DNA of 64,000 bases from positions 43,375,990 to 43,439,989 of the forward strand of contig CM068386.1 in assembly GCA_034770075.1 (NCBI GenBank). Direction: 5' to 3'. Of the stretch, positions 53,984 to 63,986 are shown in pieces (position 1 is the stretch's first letter; every line of letters begins with the position of its first letter). This DNA comes from Aralia elata. Its lineage: Eukaryota > Streptophyta > Magnoliopsida > Apiales > Araliaceae. Below the pieces are notes generated by a model. It did no database searches and was not told the origin of the DNA. It saw only the letters and a program-made list of their open reading frames with translations. The translations under genes were made by a program, and so were the position numbers.

Positions 53984-54001
53984 TGGCGCCGTTGTCGGGG
54001 A
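53984..54001 (+). other. Athila-2 primer binding site (tRNA-Asp)
   Basis: TGGCGCCGTTGTCGGGGA, five bases after the LTR: the classic Athila tRNA-Asp-type site. Gag starts only 65 bases further on. Confidence 0.9.
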
Positions 54002-54066
54002 AGTGTTATTTATCTTTATTTATTCTTCATTTTATTTTATTTTATTTTTGTTCATTATTGTAGTTT

Positions 54067-55515
54067 ATGACACGATCCTCTCAATCCGGTGATTTGAATT
54101 TTGATCCAGAAATTGAGAAAACTGCACGCAGGCTAAGGAAAGAAGCTCGTCAAGCTCGAGGCATCACTGCAGAGTCAGACGAAATTCCATCACCGGGACT
54201 CAACATAGCACTTGAGTTACTGTCAAATACATCATCCACCGATTCAGAGAAGGAAGAAGAAATGGCGGTGCCAAATAACAACAGAACACTCAAAGAATTA
54301 GCCACTCCCAATCTTAATTAACAACCCTTGTGCATTGAATATCCTACTTTAACTGCTGCTTTTGAACTTAAATCGGGACTAATTCATCTTTTGCCTACTT
54401 TTCGTGGTCTCACAGGTGAAGATCCATACAAGCACTTGAAGGAATTCCATGTGGTGTGTTCCACCATGAAGCCACATGGAATAACAGAGGATCAAATCAA
54501 GCTAAGGGCATTTCCATTCTCACTGGGAGATCTAGCGAAGGACTGGCTTGTACTATCTTCCTTCAGGGTCAATACAGTCATGGAATGACATGAAAAGGCT
54601 GTTCTTGGAGAAGTACTTTCCTGCTTCAAGAGTTGCCAACATCAGAAAGGAGATATGCGGCATTCGACAGTTCAACGGAGAGACACTGTTTATGAGTATT
54701 GGGAAAGATTTAAAAAATTGTGTTCCAGTTGTCCTCCCCATCAAATAGACGATCAACACCTGATTCAGTACTTTTATGAGGGACTATTACCAATGGATCG
54801 GAGTATGATCGATGCTGCAAGTGGAGGAGCACTAGTGGATAAGACACCGGAGGCTGCAAGGACTCTAATTGCAAATATGGCTGCTAATTCTCAGCAGTAT
54901 GGGACAAGGAATAACCATGCACCTGCAAGAGTGAATGAGATGACCACGAGCAACCTTGAACAACAAATTTCTGATCTAACTGTGCTGGTTAAACAAATGG
55001 CTACAGGAAATACACCAGCAGCAAAAGTTTGTGGGATTTGCTTAATGACTGGTCATAGTACCGATTCTTGTCCAACATTGCAAGAGGAAGACACAACACA
55101 GCAAGCTAATGCGATGGGGAACTATCAGGCACAACCACAGCGGAAGTATGACCCGTACTCCAATGCTTACAATCCAGGATGGAGGGATCATCCTAATTTG
55201 AGTTATGGAGGAAATAGGCCACCAGCGCAAGGTGTGTATCTGGTTAGACAACAAGGGTTCCCACAAGGCTCTCAACCAACTCAACCTCAATATCAACCTA
55301 GACAGGCAGCTCCTGCAAATCTTGGAACATCTTTGGAAGACATGTTCAAGGCATTCATGACACAGACACAGCAGTTCCAGCAGGAAACGAAAAATTCTGT
55401 TCAAGACTTGAGAAATCAGATAGGTCAACTTGCCACCACAGTGGGGAGGTTGGATGCTCAGGGTTCAGGAAAGTTGCCCTCCCCAAACAGTTGTCAATCC
55501 AAGGGAGAATGCTAG
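54067..55515 (+). pseudogene. Athila-2 Gag
   Basis: ATG at 54067 (MTRSSQSGDLNFDPEIEKT). Gag domain with GEDPYKHLKEFHVVC, RAFPFSLGDLAKDWL, PSGSIQSWNDMKRLFLEKYF and FYEGLLPMDRSMIDAASGGA. A zinc knuckle CGICLMTGHSTDSC follows, then a Gln/Pro-rich tail. Damage: TAA 54319-54321 where Gln is expected (next codon CAA), an extra base near 54550 after DWL, and a compensating change near 54680. At the 3' end an extra C near 55490 moves the frame into protease. Apart from these single-base events the sequence is well conserved. Confidence 0.9.
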
Positions 55516-56428
55516 TGCGATTACACTAAGGAGTGGAAAGGAGTTGGAAGTACCCAAAACAGTGACGGAAATTGAAAAAGAGAAGGCTAGTGATGAGATA
55601 GAGACACCGAGGGAAGCTGTTACCCCATCTACTCCAGTTAAGGCTCCACCGTTGCCGTTTCCACCTAGAACACACAAGACTTCAAAGAAGGAGGAAAAGG
55701 ATAAGAAAATCTTGGAAACCTTCAGGAAGGTAGAAGTCAATATCCCTCTTTTGGAGGCCATCAAACAAGTGCCCAGGTATGCAAAGTTTTTGAAAGAATT
55801 GTGCACTAACAAAAGAAAATTGAAAGATGATGAAAAAGTCACTGTAGGAGAGAATGTGTCAGCAGTGCTTCAAAGGAAAATGCCTCCTAAATGTAAAGAT
55901 CCAGGAATGTTTACAATCCCATGCAGAATAGGTAATACCAGATTTGAGAAAGCCATGTTAGATTTAGGAGCATCAATAAATGTCATGCCATTATCTGTAT
56001 TTGCTTCTTTAAATCTAGGACCTTTGAAACAAACTGGTGTTATCACTCAACTTGCTGATCGTACTAACACTTACCCTCAAGGGGTAATTGAAGATGTCTT
56101 AGTGCAGGTGAATCAGTTAATATTTCCTGCAGATTTTTACATTGTGGATATGGAAGATGATAGATCTCCAAATCCCTCGCACATCTTGCTAGGAAGGCCA
56201 TTCTTGAAAACAGCAAGGACTATGATCGATGTGCACAATGGGACCTTGACCATGGAATTTGATGGAGAGAAAATTCAGTTCAATATATATGACGCCATGA
56301 GGTACCCTAGTGATGTTGATCATGTTTTTGCCATTGACATCATTGATTCTATAGTGCAGGGATCTTTTGAACAAGACCACAGGGAAAGCTTGGAGATGGC
56401 TATTGCTAACAACTTGGACCATGGATAA
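55493..56428 (+). pseudogene. Athila-2 protease region
   Basis: Reads NPRENASAITLRSGKEL, a Lys/Glu/Pro-rich linker, VNIPLLEAIKQVPRYAKFLK, then the aspartic protease with LDLGASINVMPLSVF and ILLGRPFLKTARTMIDV. The frame is open to 56428, where a one-base loss in GGATAAAGAG ends it. RT continues in another frame. Confidence 0.9.
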
Positions 56429-58694
56429 AGAGGAAGAATTTGACCAGAATCAAGAATTGAAGGAAGTTGTGGCTGCATTGCACTCTTTACCAAAATTCAC
56501 AGATAAGTATGCAGTTCAATCAATTCAATTGCCTATTTCTCATAAAAAATTGTTACCATCTGTGGAGCAAGCTCCAATCTTAGAATTGAAACCCTTACCT
56601 GTTCACTTGAAATATGCATATTTAGGGACAAATGAAACTTTACCTGTGATTATTGCTAGTAATCTAACCAAAGTGCAGGAAGAGAAATTGTTGAGAGTTC
56701 TAAGAGACCATGTCACAGTGTTTGGTTGGACGATAGCAGATATCAAAGGTATAAGCCCCGCGATGTGCATGCATAGGATTCTTTTGGATGACGGAGCAAA
56801 GCCCACGAGAGAAGCACAGCGAAGATTAAATCCACCCATGATGGAGGTAGTCAAGAAAGAGGTGATTAAATTACTAGATGCAGGCATAATCTACCCCATC
56901 TCCGACAGTCAGTGGGTGAGTCCGGTACAGGTAGTTCCGAAGAAGTCTGGAATAACTGTCATCACGAATGACAATAATGAGTTGGTGCCCACACGGATAC
57001 AAACAGGATGGAGAGTGTGTATTGACTACAGGAAACTAAATGTTGTAACCAGAAAAGATCACTTTCCTCTTCCTTTTATTGATCAAATGCTAGAACGATT
57101 AGCGGGGCATATTTATTATTGCTTTCTAGATGGTTTTTCAGGATATAATCAGATCGTGATTGCACCCGAAGACCAGGAAAAGACCACATTCACGTGTCCA
57201 TTTGGTACTTTTGCATACCGGAGGATGTCGTTTGGACTTTGTAATGCACCAGGTACTTTCCAGCGATGCATGGTAAGCATTTTTTCTGATCTTTTGGAAA
57301 ATTGCATCGAGGTCTTTATGGATGATTTCACTGTACATGGTGATTCTTTGGATTTGTGCTTGGAAAATCTAACGCGTGTGCTAGATAGATGTTTGGAAAC
57401 TAACCTTGTTCTTAATTGGGAAAAGTGTCACTTTATGGTAGAAACGGGTATAGTGCTTGGTCATGTTGTGTCAGATAAAGGTTTAGAGGTTGATAAAGCT
57501 AAGATAGATATTGTGTCTGCTTTGCCTTACCCTGCTAGTGTGCGGGAGGAGATTCGCTCTTTTCTTGGACATGCAGGTTTCTATCGGAGATTTATCAAAG
57601 ACTTCTCCAAAATAGCTCTGCCATTATGTAAATTGCTGCAAAAAGATGTGGAATTCCAGTTCGATGAAACGTGCAAGAAGGCATTTGATATGTTGAAGAG
57701 CCTATTGACTTCCGCACCCGTGATTCAACCGCCAAATTGGAATATTCCCTTTGAAATAATGTGTGATGCAAGCAATTATGCAGTCGGAGCTGTTTTGGGC
57801 CAAAGAGTTGACAAAGTTGTCCATGCCATTTATTATGCCTCTAGAACATTGAATGCAGCTCAGATTAACTACTCGACAACAGAAAAAGAACTTTTATCTG
57901 TTGTTTTTGCTTTAGATAAATTTCGATCTTATTTACTTGGCACTAAAGTTGTAGTTTATTCTGACCATGCAGCTCTCAGGTATTTGTTAACCAAGAAGGA
58001 CTCTAAACCCAGGATTATCAGATGGATTCTGCTGTTGCAGGAATTTGACTTGGAAATCAAGGATAAGAAGGGAGCAGATAACTTGGTAGCAGATCACTTG
58101 AGTCGATTGATGAGAGATGAGGAGGCACTACCTTTGCATGATTCCTTTCCAGATGAGCATCTCTTTTCTATTCAGGAGGAATTGCCTTGGTACGCGAATA
58201 TTGTTAATTATTTGGCAAGTGCATTTATTCCCAATGAATTTTCTAAAAACCAGAAGGATAAGCTTAGGAGTGATGCTAGACATTATGTTTGGGATGATCC
58301 ATATCTGTGGAAATTTTGTGCTGATCAAATAATCCGTAGGTGTGTGCCTAATACCGAAACATTGTCTATTCTAAATTTTTGCCATTCCTATGCTTGTGGA
58401 GGTCATTTTGGACCCAAACGGACTGCTCATAAAGTTTTAGAAAGTGGTTTTTATTGGCCAACAATTTTTAGAGACTCATATCTATTTTGTAAATCATGCG
58501 AGAATTGTCAACGAACAGGTAACATATCACATAGAAATCAAATGCCACAAACTCCCATTTTAATTGTTGAGATTTTTGATGTTTGGGGTATTGATTTTAT
58601 GGGACCTTTTCCTGTTTCTCATGGTAATGTTTACATTCTCTTGGCTGTTGACTATGTTTCTAAATGGGTGGAAGCTAAAGCCCACCAGGACTGA
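56429..58694 (+). pseudogene. Athila-2 reverse transcriptase, RNase H and integrase N-terminal half
   Basis: One long open frame. The RT has [40 protein letters not shown] and catalytic [10 protein letters not shown]. RNase H has [42 protein letters not shown] and [10 protein letters not shown], all four acidic residues present. The integrase zinc domain is [14 protein letters not shown] with [11 protein letters not shown], and the first catalytic Asp is in [10 protein letters not shown]. It ends at 58694 because of an extra C in AAAGCCCACC. Catalytic residues are intact, consistent with recent activity. Confidence 0.93.
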
Positions 58695-59478
58695 TGATTC
58701 TAAAGTTGTTGCAGATTTTGTCAAAACTAATATATTTGTCAGATTTGGAACTCCTCGAGCTATCATCAGCGATAGAGGAACTCACTTTTGCAACAGGATG
58801 CTAGCAGCACTTTTCCGGAAATATAATGTTTTGCATAAGATTTCTACATCTTATCATCCGCAAAGCAATGGTCAGGCTGAAGTATCCAACCGTGAAGTGA
58901 AATCGATTTTGGAGAAGGTTGTCAAGCCAAGCAGAAAAGATTGGAGTCTGCGGTTAGAAGATGCATTGTGGGCATATAGAACTGCATACAAAACCCCCAT
59001 TGGTATGTATCCGTACAGATTGGTTTTTGGGAAGCCATGTCATTTACCCGTGGAATTAGAGCATAGAGCTTTTTGGGCGATCAAGCAATGTAATATGAGT
59101 TTGGATGACGCGGGAATGCATCGGAAGTTCCAGCTACAAGAATTGGAAGAGATGAGGAATGAAGCTTATGAGAGTTTTAGACTATACAAGAATAAAACAA
59201 AGGCCTTCCATGACAAGCAGATTTTGAGGAAAGATTTCACCGTTGGCCAACAAGTTCTCCTATTCAATTCGCGGCTGAAGTTATTTCCAGGTAAGTTGCG
59301 CTCTCGTTGGGAAGGTCCATTTGTTGTTACTAATGTGTTCTCTCATGGTGCTATAGATATAAAGAATCCAAAGACAGGGAAAGTATTCAAGGTCAATGGA
59401 CATAGGCTGAAACCTTTCCGTGAAGGATTTTCGATGGAGAGTGTGGAGATGATAGACTTAGTGAATCCAAGTTTATGA
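58680..59478 (+). pseudogene. Athila-2 integrase C-terminal half
   Basis: Continues the integrase in the next frame. Second catalytic Asp in [12 protein letters not shown], Glu in [16 protein letters not shown], then [11 protein letters not shown] and the C-terminal SH3-like module ([31 protein letters not shown]). The stop at 59478 is the natural end of pol. This half has no further defects. Confidence 0.92.
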
Positions 59479-59528
59479 GTGATTGCGGAGAATCGATGTC
59501 GGGCTAACGACGTTAACCAAATGCGCTG

Positions 59529-59546
59529 CTTGGGAGGCAACCCAAG
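59529..59546 (+). other. Conserved post-pol hairpin with AGGCAA loop (Athila-2)
   Basis: CTTGGG-AGGCAA-CCCAAG, 6-bp stem, 50 bases after the pol stop, preceded by GCGCTG. See the Athila-1 counterpart at 2690-2705. Confidence 0.65.
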
Positions 59547-59623
59547 ACATCAGATTTGCTTTTCTATCCCTTTTTATTTCTTTATTTGTTTTTTTTTTAT
59601 TTATCTCGTCTTTGCATGATTGT

Positions 59624-59664
59624 CTTACATTGGGGACAATGTAAGGTTTGAGTGTGGGGGAGGG
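59624..59664 (+). other. Internal RGGA hairpin and G-rich tract (Athila-2)
   Basis: A 9-bp perfect stem CTTACATTG / CAATGTAAG closes a GGGA loop (59633-59636). Ten bases later comes GGGGGAGGGG. It mirrors the true 3' tract ~960 bp downstream. Confidence 0.65.
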
Positions 59665-60121
59665 GTTTAGGTAGGATAGTAGGTAGGATAGTATAGGGTA
59701 GGTTTGCTTTAAATGTGAAAATCTGAGTTGTTTTGAGTTGTTTTGTGAAAAATTTGCTTGGTCAAGTTTTCAAAGGTTTTTGGTTTTAGAATGAAAATTG
59801 ATGCTAATTGATAGAATTTGTTTGATGCTGAATTAATTGATAAAAGATGATAATGAAGTTAGGACCCATAGTTGACTGATTTAGATTGAGTTGGTATTGC
59901 ATGAGTACTTGAATGTGAGATACATGTTTACTTGACTAGGTTAGTTGTGGAGTTGACTATGTGCACTGCTTTCATGATTTAGAACTGTTTAACTGCTTAT
60001 CTTGTTTCTAGGATCATGTGAAGACAAAATCAAGAATTGGAAATTAGAAAAATTGAGAGCAAGAAAAAAATTGAGGAAAAAAAAAACATTTTTGTCTCAA
60101 AAGGAAAACATGTGGTGGGTT

Positions 60122-60275
60122 GAGATGGAGCGTAAAACGCACTCACCCATAAACACATGCAATGAGATGGAGCGTAAAACGCACTCGTTGGTGAGAAGAA
60201 AAGTGAGATGGAGCATAAAATGCACTCGCTTGAGAAAAGAATGAGGAAGGTGAAATGGAGCATAAAATGCATTCA
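60122..60275 (+). repeat. GAGATGGAGCRTAAAAYGCACTC repeats (4 copies)
   Basis: Copies start at 60122, 60164, 60205 and 60252 (spacings 42, 41, 47). Each can fold as GAGCRT-AAA-AYGC(A)CTC. Copies 1-2 have GCGT/ACGC and copies 3-4 GCAT/ATGC, so pairing is kept. Confidence 0.85.
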
Positions 60276-60586
60276 CCTGAATGAAGAAAAAAATGAATGG
60301 CAGGAAAGAAAAACATGTTCTGGTTGTGAGTCAGTGTGCATGGTTGTTGTTCCATATAAACTGAGTTGAGTATCTGTGTTAATCATAGGAGCTGCTTATG
60401 TGGTTTCAATTTGATTTAGAGATGTTCAGTGGGGACTGATGGGATTATTGTTTATGAATTGATTGATGATGTATAGAATGAATTTCTGTTGATTGGTGTT
60501 AGTATTCATGGATGCTAATTGAATTTGAACCTTTGGGAGCTTGGTTGAATAGAATTCAAATGATTCCATTATAACCTTTGTTTGAG

Positions 60587-60625
60587 TTTACACGAGGACG
60601 TGTAAAGACTAAGTGTGGGGGAATT
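60587..60625 (+). other. Athila-2 polypurine tract with RGGA-loop hairpin
   Basis: An 8-bp perfect stem TTTACACG / CGTGTAAA closes AGGA (60595-60598). Ten bases later comes AAGTGTGGGGGAATT, directly before the 3' LTR. The stem sequence is unrelated to that of Athila-1. Confidence 0.8.
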
Positions 60626-62021
60626 TGATAAGTGCATATTATTCATTTATTTTTATTCCTTTATATCTAGTTTATTGCGTGTTTTATTGTGTATATGCAC
60701 TTATTAGGTTATTTATTGATTTCAGGAGAATTCAAGGTCAAAAGTGGAAAAAGATGGAAAATTGGAGCTTAAAATACACATGGTGGCATTTTTGTAAATT
60801 CGAGGACTAGGGCTAGCGCCAGCAGCGCTAGTGGCAGCGCTAGCAGCGCTACACACACCACCAGACACTGCACACCAGCGCCAGCAGCGCCCAACACAGC
60901 GCCAGCAGCGCTAACAGCGCCAGCAGCGCTCCATCCTTCACAAGCCAAGCGCCAGCAGCGCTAGGCACAACTTGAGCACACTGCATAGTAGCGCTAGCAG
61001 CGCTAGTGACAGCGCCAGCGGCGCTAGTTGGCGTTTTTGAGTACTAAAGGCCAGCTGAAGGAGGAAAAAGAAGTTGATTCGGAAGAGGATTCTATTCATT
61101 ATGATCAGATAGTAAGAAGGAAACTCTAAGTAGGAACTTGAGGACTTATATATATCTTATTCTATTTTTCTAGAGAGGTATCTTGGCAACTACAATTGTA
61201 ACTCTAATAGGAGGAGATTGAAGGCATGTCAGGATAAACTCTTACTTTCAGTTCTAAGGGATGTTGAATCTTTTTCATAATTAATGGTTTAATCAGGTTT
61301 TATTTATTTATTCCTTCTTGCATGAGATTTATTCTGATAATCTGTTTTTAATTGATTATATGTTATCTAATCTTTTGATTTGATTTGGCCAATTGAATTA
61401 ATTTGATTGATACCATCTGCTAGATTAAGATATAGTATTAAGTAAACGATATTATGTCTGATCATAGGTAGCAATTGATAGTATCTGATTGTGGACAAGC
61501 TTTTGGATATTATTAAGATTATTAGAAGGCAAGTTAAATAATTCCTGATTGTGCAATTGTTGCTTGGAATAACCTAATTCTCTCATTCTTTATGCTGCTG
61601 TTATATTAAATCTAGACTGATAGTTCTAGGTTATATGATAGTTAGAGTCTCTTGAGGCGATTGTCACATTAGATTTACACATAAGGAGAATTGCGGATAA
61701 TTAGCGATTGCGGTTATCTAGGGTTATTAGTCTCATTGAAGGATAAATATTGTTAAACTTGATTTTCCCATAATTGTGATAAGGTGATACTGAACTGAAG
61801 AACTGAAGCTTTTTATTCATTGATCATTCTTAATTACTTTTGTTAGTTTAGTGAATCAAACTCAAAAACCCCTCATTAATAGAAATAATAGGAATGCTAG
61901 AATAAGTAAAAGATTAATTCACTTCTCTGTGGGATCGATCCTTGCTTGTCATTATACTAAGTTTTGTGCTAGTAGAGTGTTAGTAAGGTATTAATTTTGG
62001 AGTGTAAAACGACAGCTCCCA
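60626..62021 (+). repeat. Athila-2 3' LTR (1396 bp)
   Basis: Matches the 5' LTR throughout. Length differences are T8/T5 near 61035 and three single T losses in short T runs. Six of the ~10 substitutions cluster within ~50 bp (about 61600-61660). The array of AGCGC units is at 60815-61025. Confidence 0.97.
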
Positions 62022-62194
62022 ACGGAGCTTTTGATATAGGCGCAGTCACGGGCACTAAATCATAAACGAATTCAATCTCTCTATCTGGAGGTAATCCCGG
62101 CAAATCATCCGGAAAAACATCCACAAAATCTCTCACCACTGGTATTTCTTCCAATTTTGTATCGGTCTTCAGAGTATCTACCACATGAGCAAAA
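62022..62194 (-). pseudogene. Gypsy-2 protease-RT linker piece
   Basis: Reads [40 protein letters not shown] and [12 protein letters not shown], the sequence just before RT in chromoviruses (compare the 8740-10917 pol). It continues across the ACGGA site into 52425-52576 and is cut at 62194 by the copia LTR. Confidence 0.88.
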
Positions 62195-63986
62195 TGTTAG
62201 GTTTGTATAACGCGAACATGCAATCAAATTACATAAATAAAGCGGAAGCGCGATAAAATCAGATTTTAAAATTTTATACAAACCATCACCATGATATTTC
62301 TTTATGCATAATTATTAATTAAACGAAAGAGATGGAGAATAAGAATTATACCCTTGTAGAATTCTAGCTTCCTCAGGTACAAGTTCACCTCCAATTCTTT
62401 CGCGTTCTCCTTGAATTCCACCGATTAAATTCCTTCCTTTGATCAACGTTAGCCACCCAAGTGTTTGTCCTCTAGAGGTGATCCACCAAGGAATAATACT
62501 TGTTCAAGAAGATAGGTGTTGGCAAAACCCTAGTTTCTATCTCTATAGAAATTGTAAGTACTCTCCACAATTCTTATGCAAGAGTGTGTAACCATAATCT
62601 ATGATAAGACTTCTCTTATTTATAGATGTAGGAAAACCCTTCCCTAAACTATTTAGGATTAGGGTTTCTATTCTAATTAAACTCCTTTAATTAAATTAAA
62701 CTCCTAATCCAATTAGGAATTCATGTGAGAGTACTTCTATTAATTAATTCACAATCCCTATTAGGAATTAAATAATAGTAATAGTAATAATAATAATAAG
62801 ACTCCTCTTATTAATTTATATTTAATATTTCTAAAATATTAAATAATAAATATTAAGCTATTTAATTTATTCTATCTACATAGACTAAATTAAATACACT
62901 TAACTTATTATTACAATTATGCCATTTACTTCTTAAATAAATATTTTTCTTTTGCGGTGTGACCGTTTAGGTTCTCCATATTAAACCGGTTGTGAATAAA
63001 TAAATTAGAACAATTCTAATCTTATTTAAATAAATAAATTAAACTATTTAATTTATTTAAATAAATAATATTTATTCTACAATAAGGGTAAGCCCCCTTA
63101 GCGATCAACGACTTTCCAGATAATATAGATTTCAACATTAATCATAAAAGAACCTTTCAGTGCATAGTTACCGTATAATTCAATCCTTCTACCATACAAT
63201 ATCCCAATTAAACATAAGACATGGAATTACTGTCAAGTCTTATTTTATTTAAGTATATGTATTTCGATTCTCAAATGCACAATTCTAAATAATGCAAATT
63301 AGAAACTCTTTTCTAATTTCATTCTGCCTTGGCCAAAGACTACTGAGTTGTCATTTATCGAATCACATAGGACATTCACATCTTTTACTAGACGTGGTAG
63401 ATTCTTTATTGACCATTCACTTATCTCTATGTACAACTTATTATACCCAATCATACCCTTTGTTATACCCTAAAGGTCTTAAGGGACATGTCAAAGTATA
63501 ACTCATCATACATAAGATACTATGATGATCTCAAGTCCAAGGATCACTTGTACTACTATCACTAGGGGAATTCCTATTGACAGGCGAGTAAAACTCCATT
63601 AGGTATTCCTTAGTGAGCCACGTTCAGTAAACTTATTCTTCAATAAGCACCTACATACTTGCTTTAGTGTCTCCACACAAATGATTATGAGATCAATCAT
63701 CATCTTCTTAAGAGCAAGCAACGTATGTACTAATCTATCCGGATTCACTAATCCCCTTTTTAGTAATCCAACGATTAGGAACGATTTTAGTTTGTGAGCT
63801 ATCTAGAATTTAGATCTCATTGGCATGATCACCATCATGATTCTAAAAGCATTGCTCAAAACTATGGGTTTATCACATTTAATATAACAGCACTATGTAG
63901 ATAATATAAAATGCCTTTAATAACTGAATAAGATTACAAAGTATATGTTGCATCATATCAAATATGATTGGCTTGTGCATACTACT
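62195..63986 (-). repeat. Copia LTR of the copia A/B family, inserted in gypsy-2
   Basis: Plus strand from TGTTAGGTTTGTATAACG to GCATACTACT at ~63986. The usual TTTCA end is missing. It is most likely the 3' LTR of a third, minus-strand copia whose body starts to the right, since gypsy-2 does not resume. A TATA-like box (reverse strand) lies at 62617-62624. Confidence 0.88.

Larger units (their letters stand above)
59479..60586. other. Athila-2 3' untranslated segment
   Basis: No gene. It holds the AGGCAA hairpin, an internal hairpin-G5 tract and four GAGCRT-hairpin repeats, listed separately. The extra ORF found here in Athila-1 is absent. Confidence 0.75.
52577..62021 (+). mobile_element. 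Athila-2: complete Athila-type element, recent insertion
   Basis: 9445 bp with LTRs 52577-53978 and 60626-62021, tRNA-Asp primer site, gag, pol, polypurine tract and a perfect ACGGA duplication (52572-52576 and 62022-62026). By eye the LTRs differ by about ten substitutions and four homopolymer-length changes, so the insertion is young. Gag-pol nevertheless has one nonsense codon and about five one-base frameshifts. No gene follows pol, unlike Athila-1. Confidence 0.97.
45257..62194 (-). mobile_element. Gypsy-2: Tekay-like chromovirus, interrupted three times
   Basis: The 3' LTR (45257-48088) is followed on the minus strand, reading rightwards, by chromodomain, integrase, RNase H and RT remnants (48202-50823). 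A solo Athila LTR, a short RT piece (52425-52571), the Athila-2 element, a further pol piece (62022-62194) and then a copia LTR come next. Gag and the 5' LTR lie beyond the window. Pol has numerous stops. Confidence 0.9.

Noticed and set aside
62195..63986. Solo LTR with target duplication at 62195
   Set aside because: Gypsy-2 sequence does not resume after ~63986 and the LTR lacks its normal end, so a truncated or longer copia copy is more likely.
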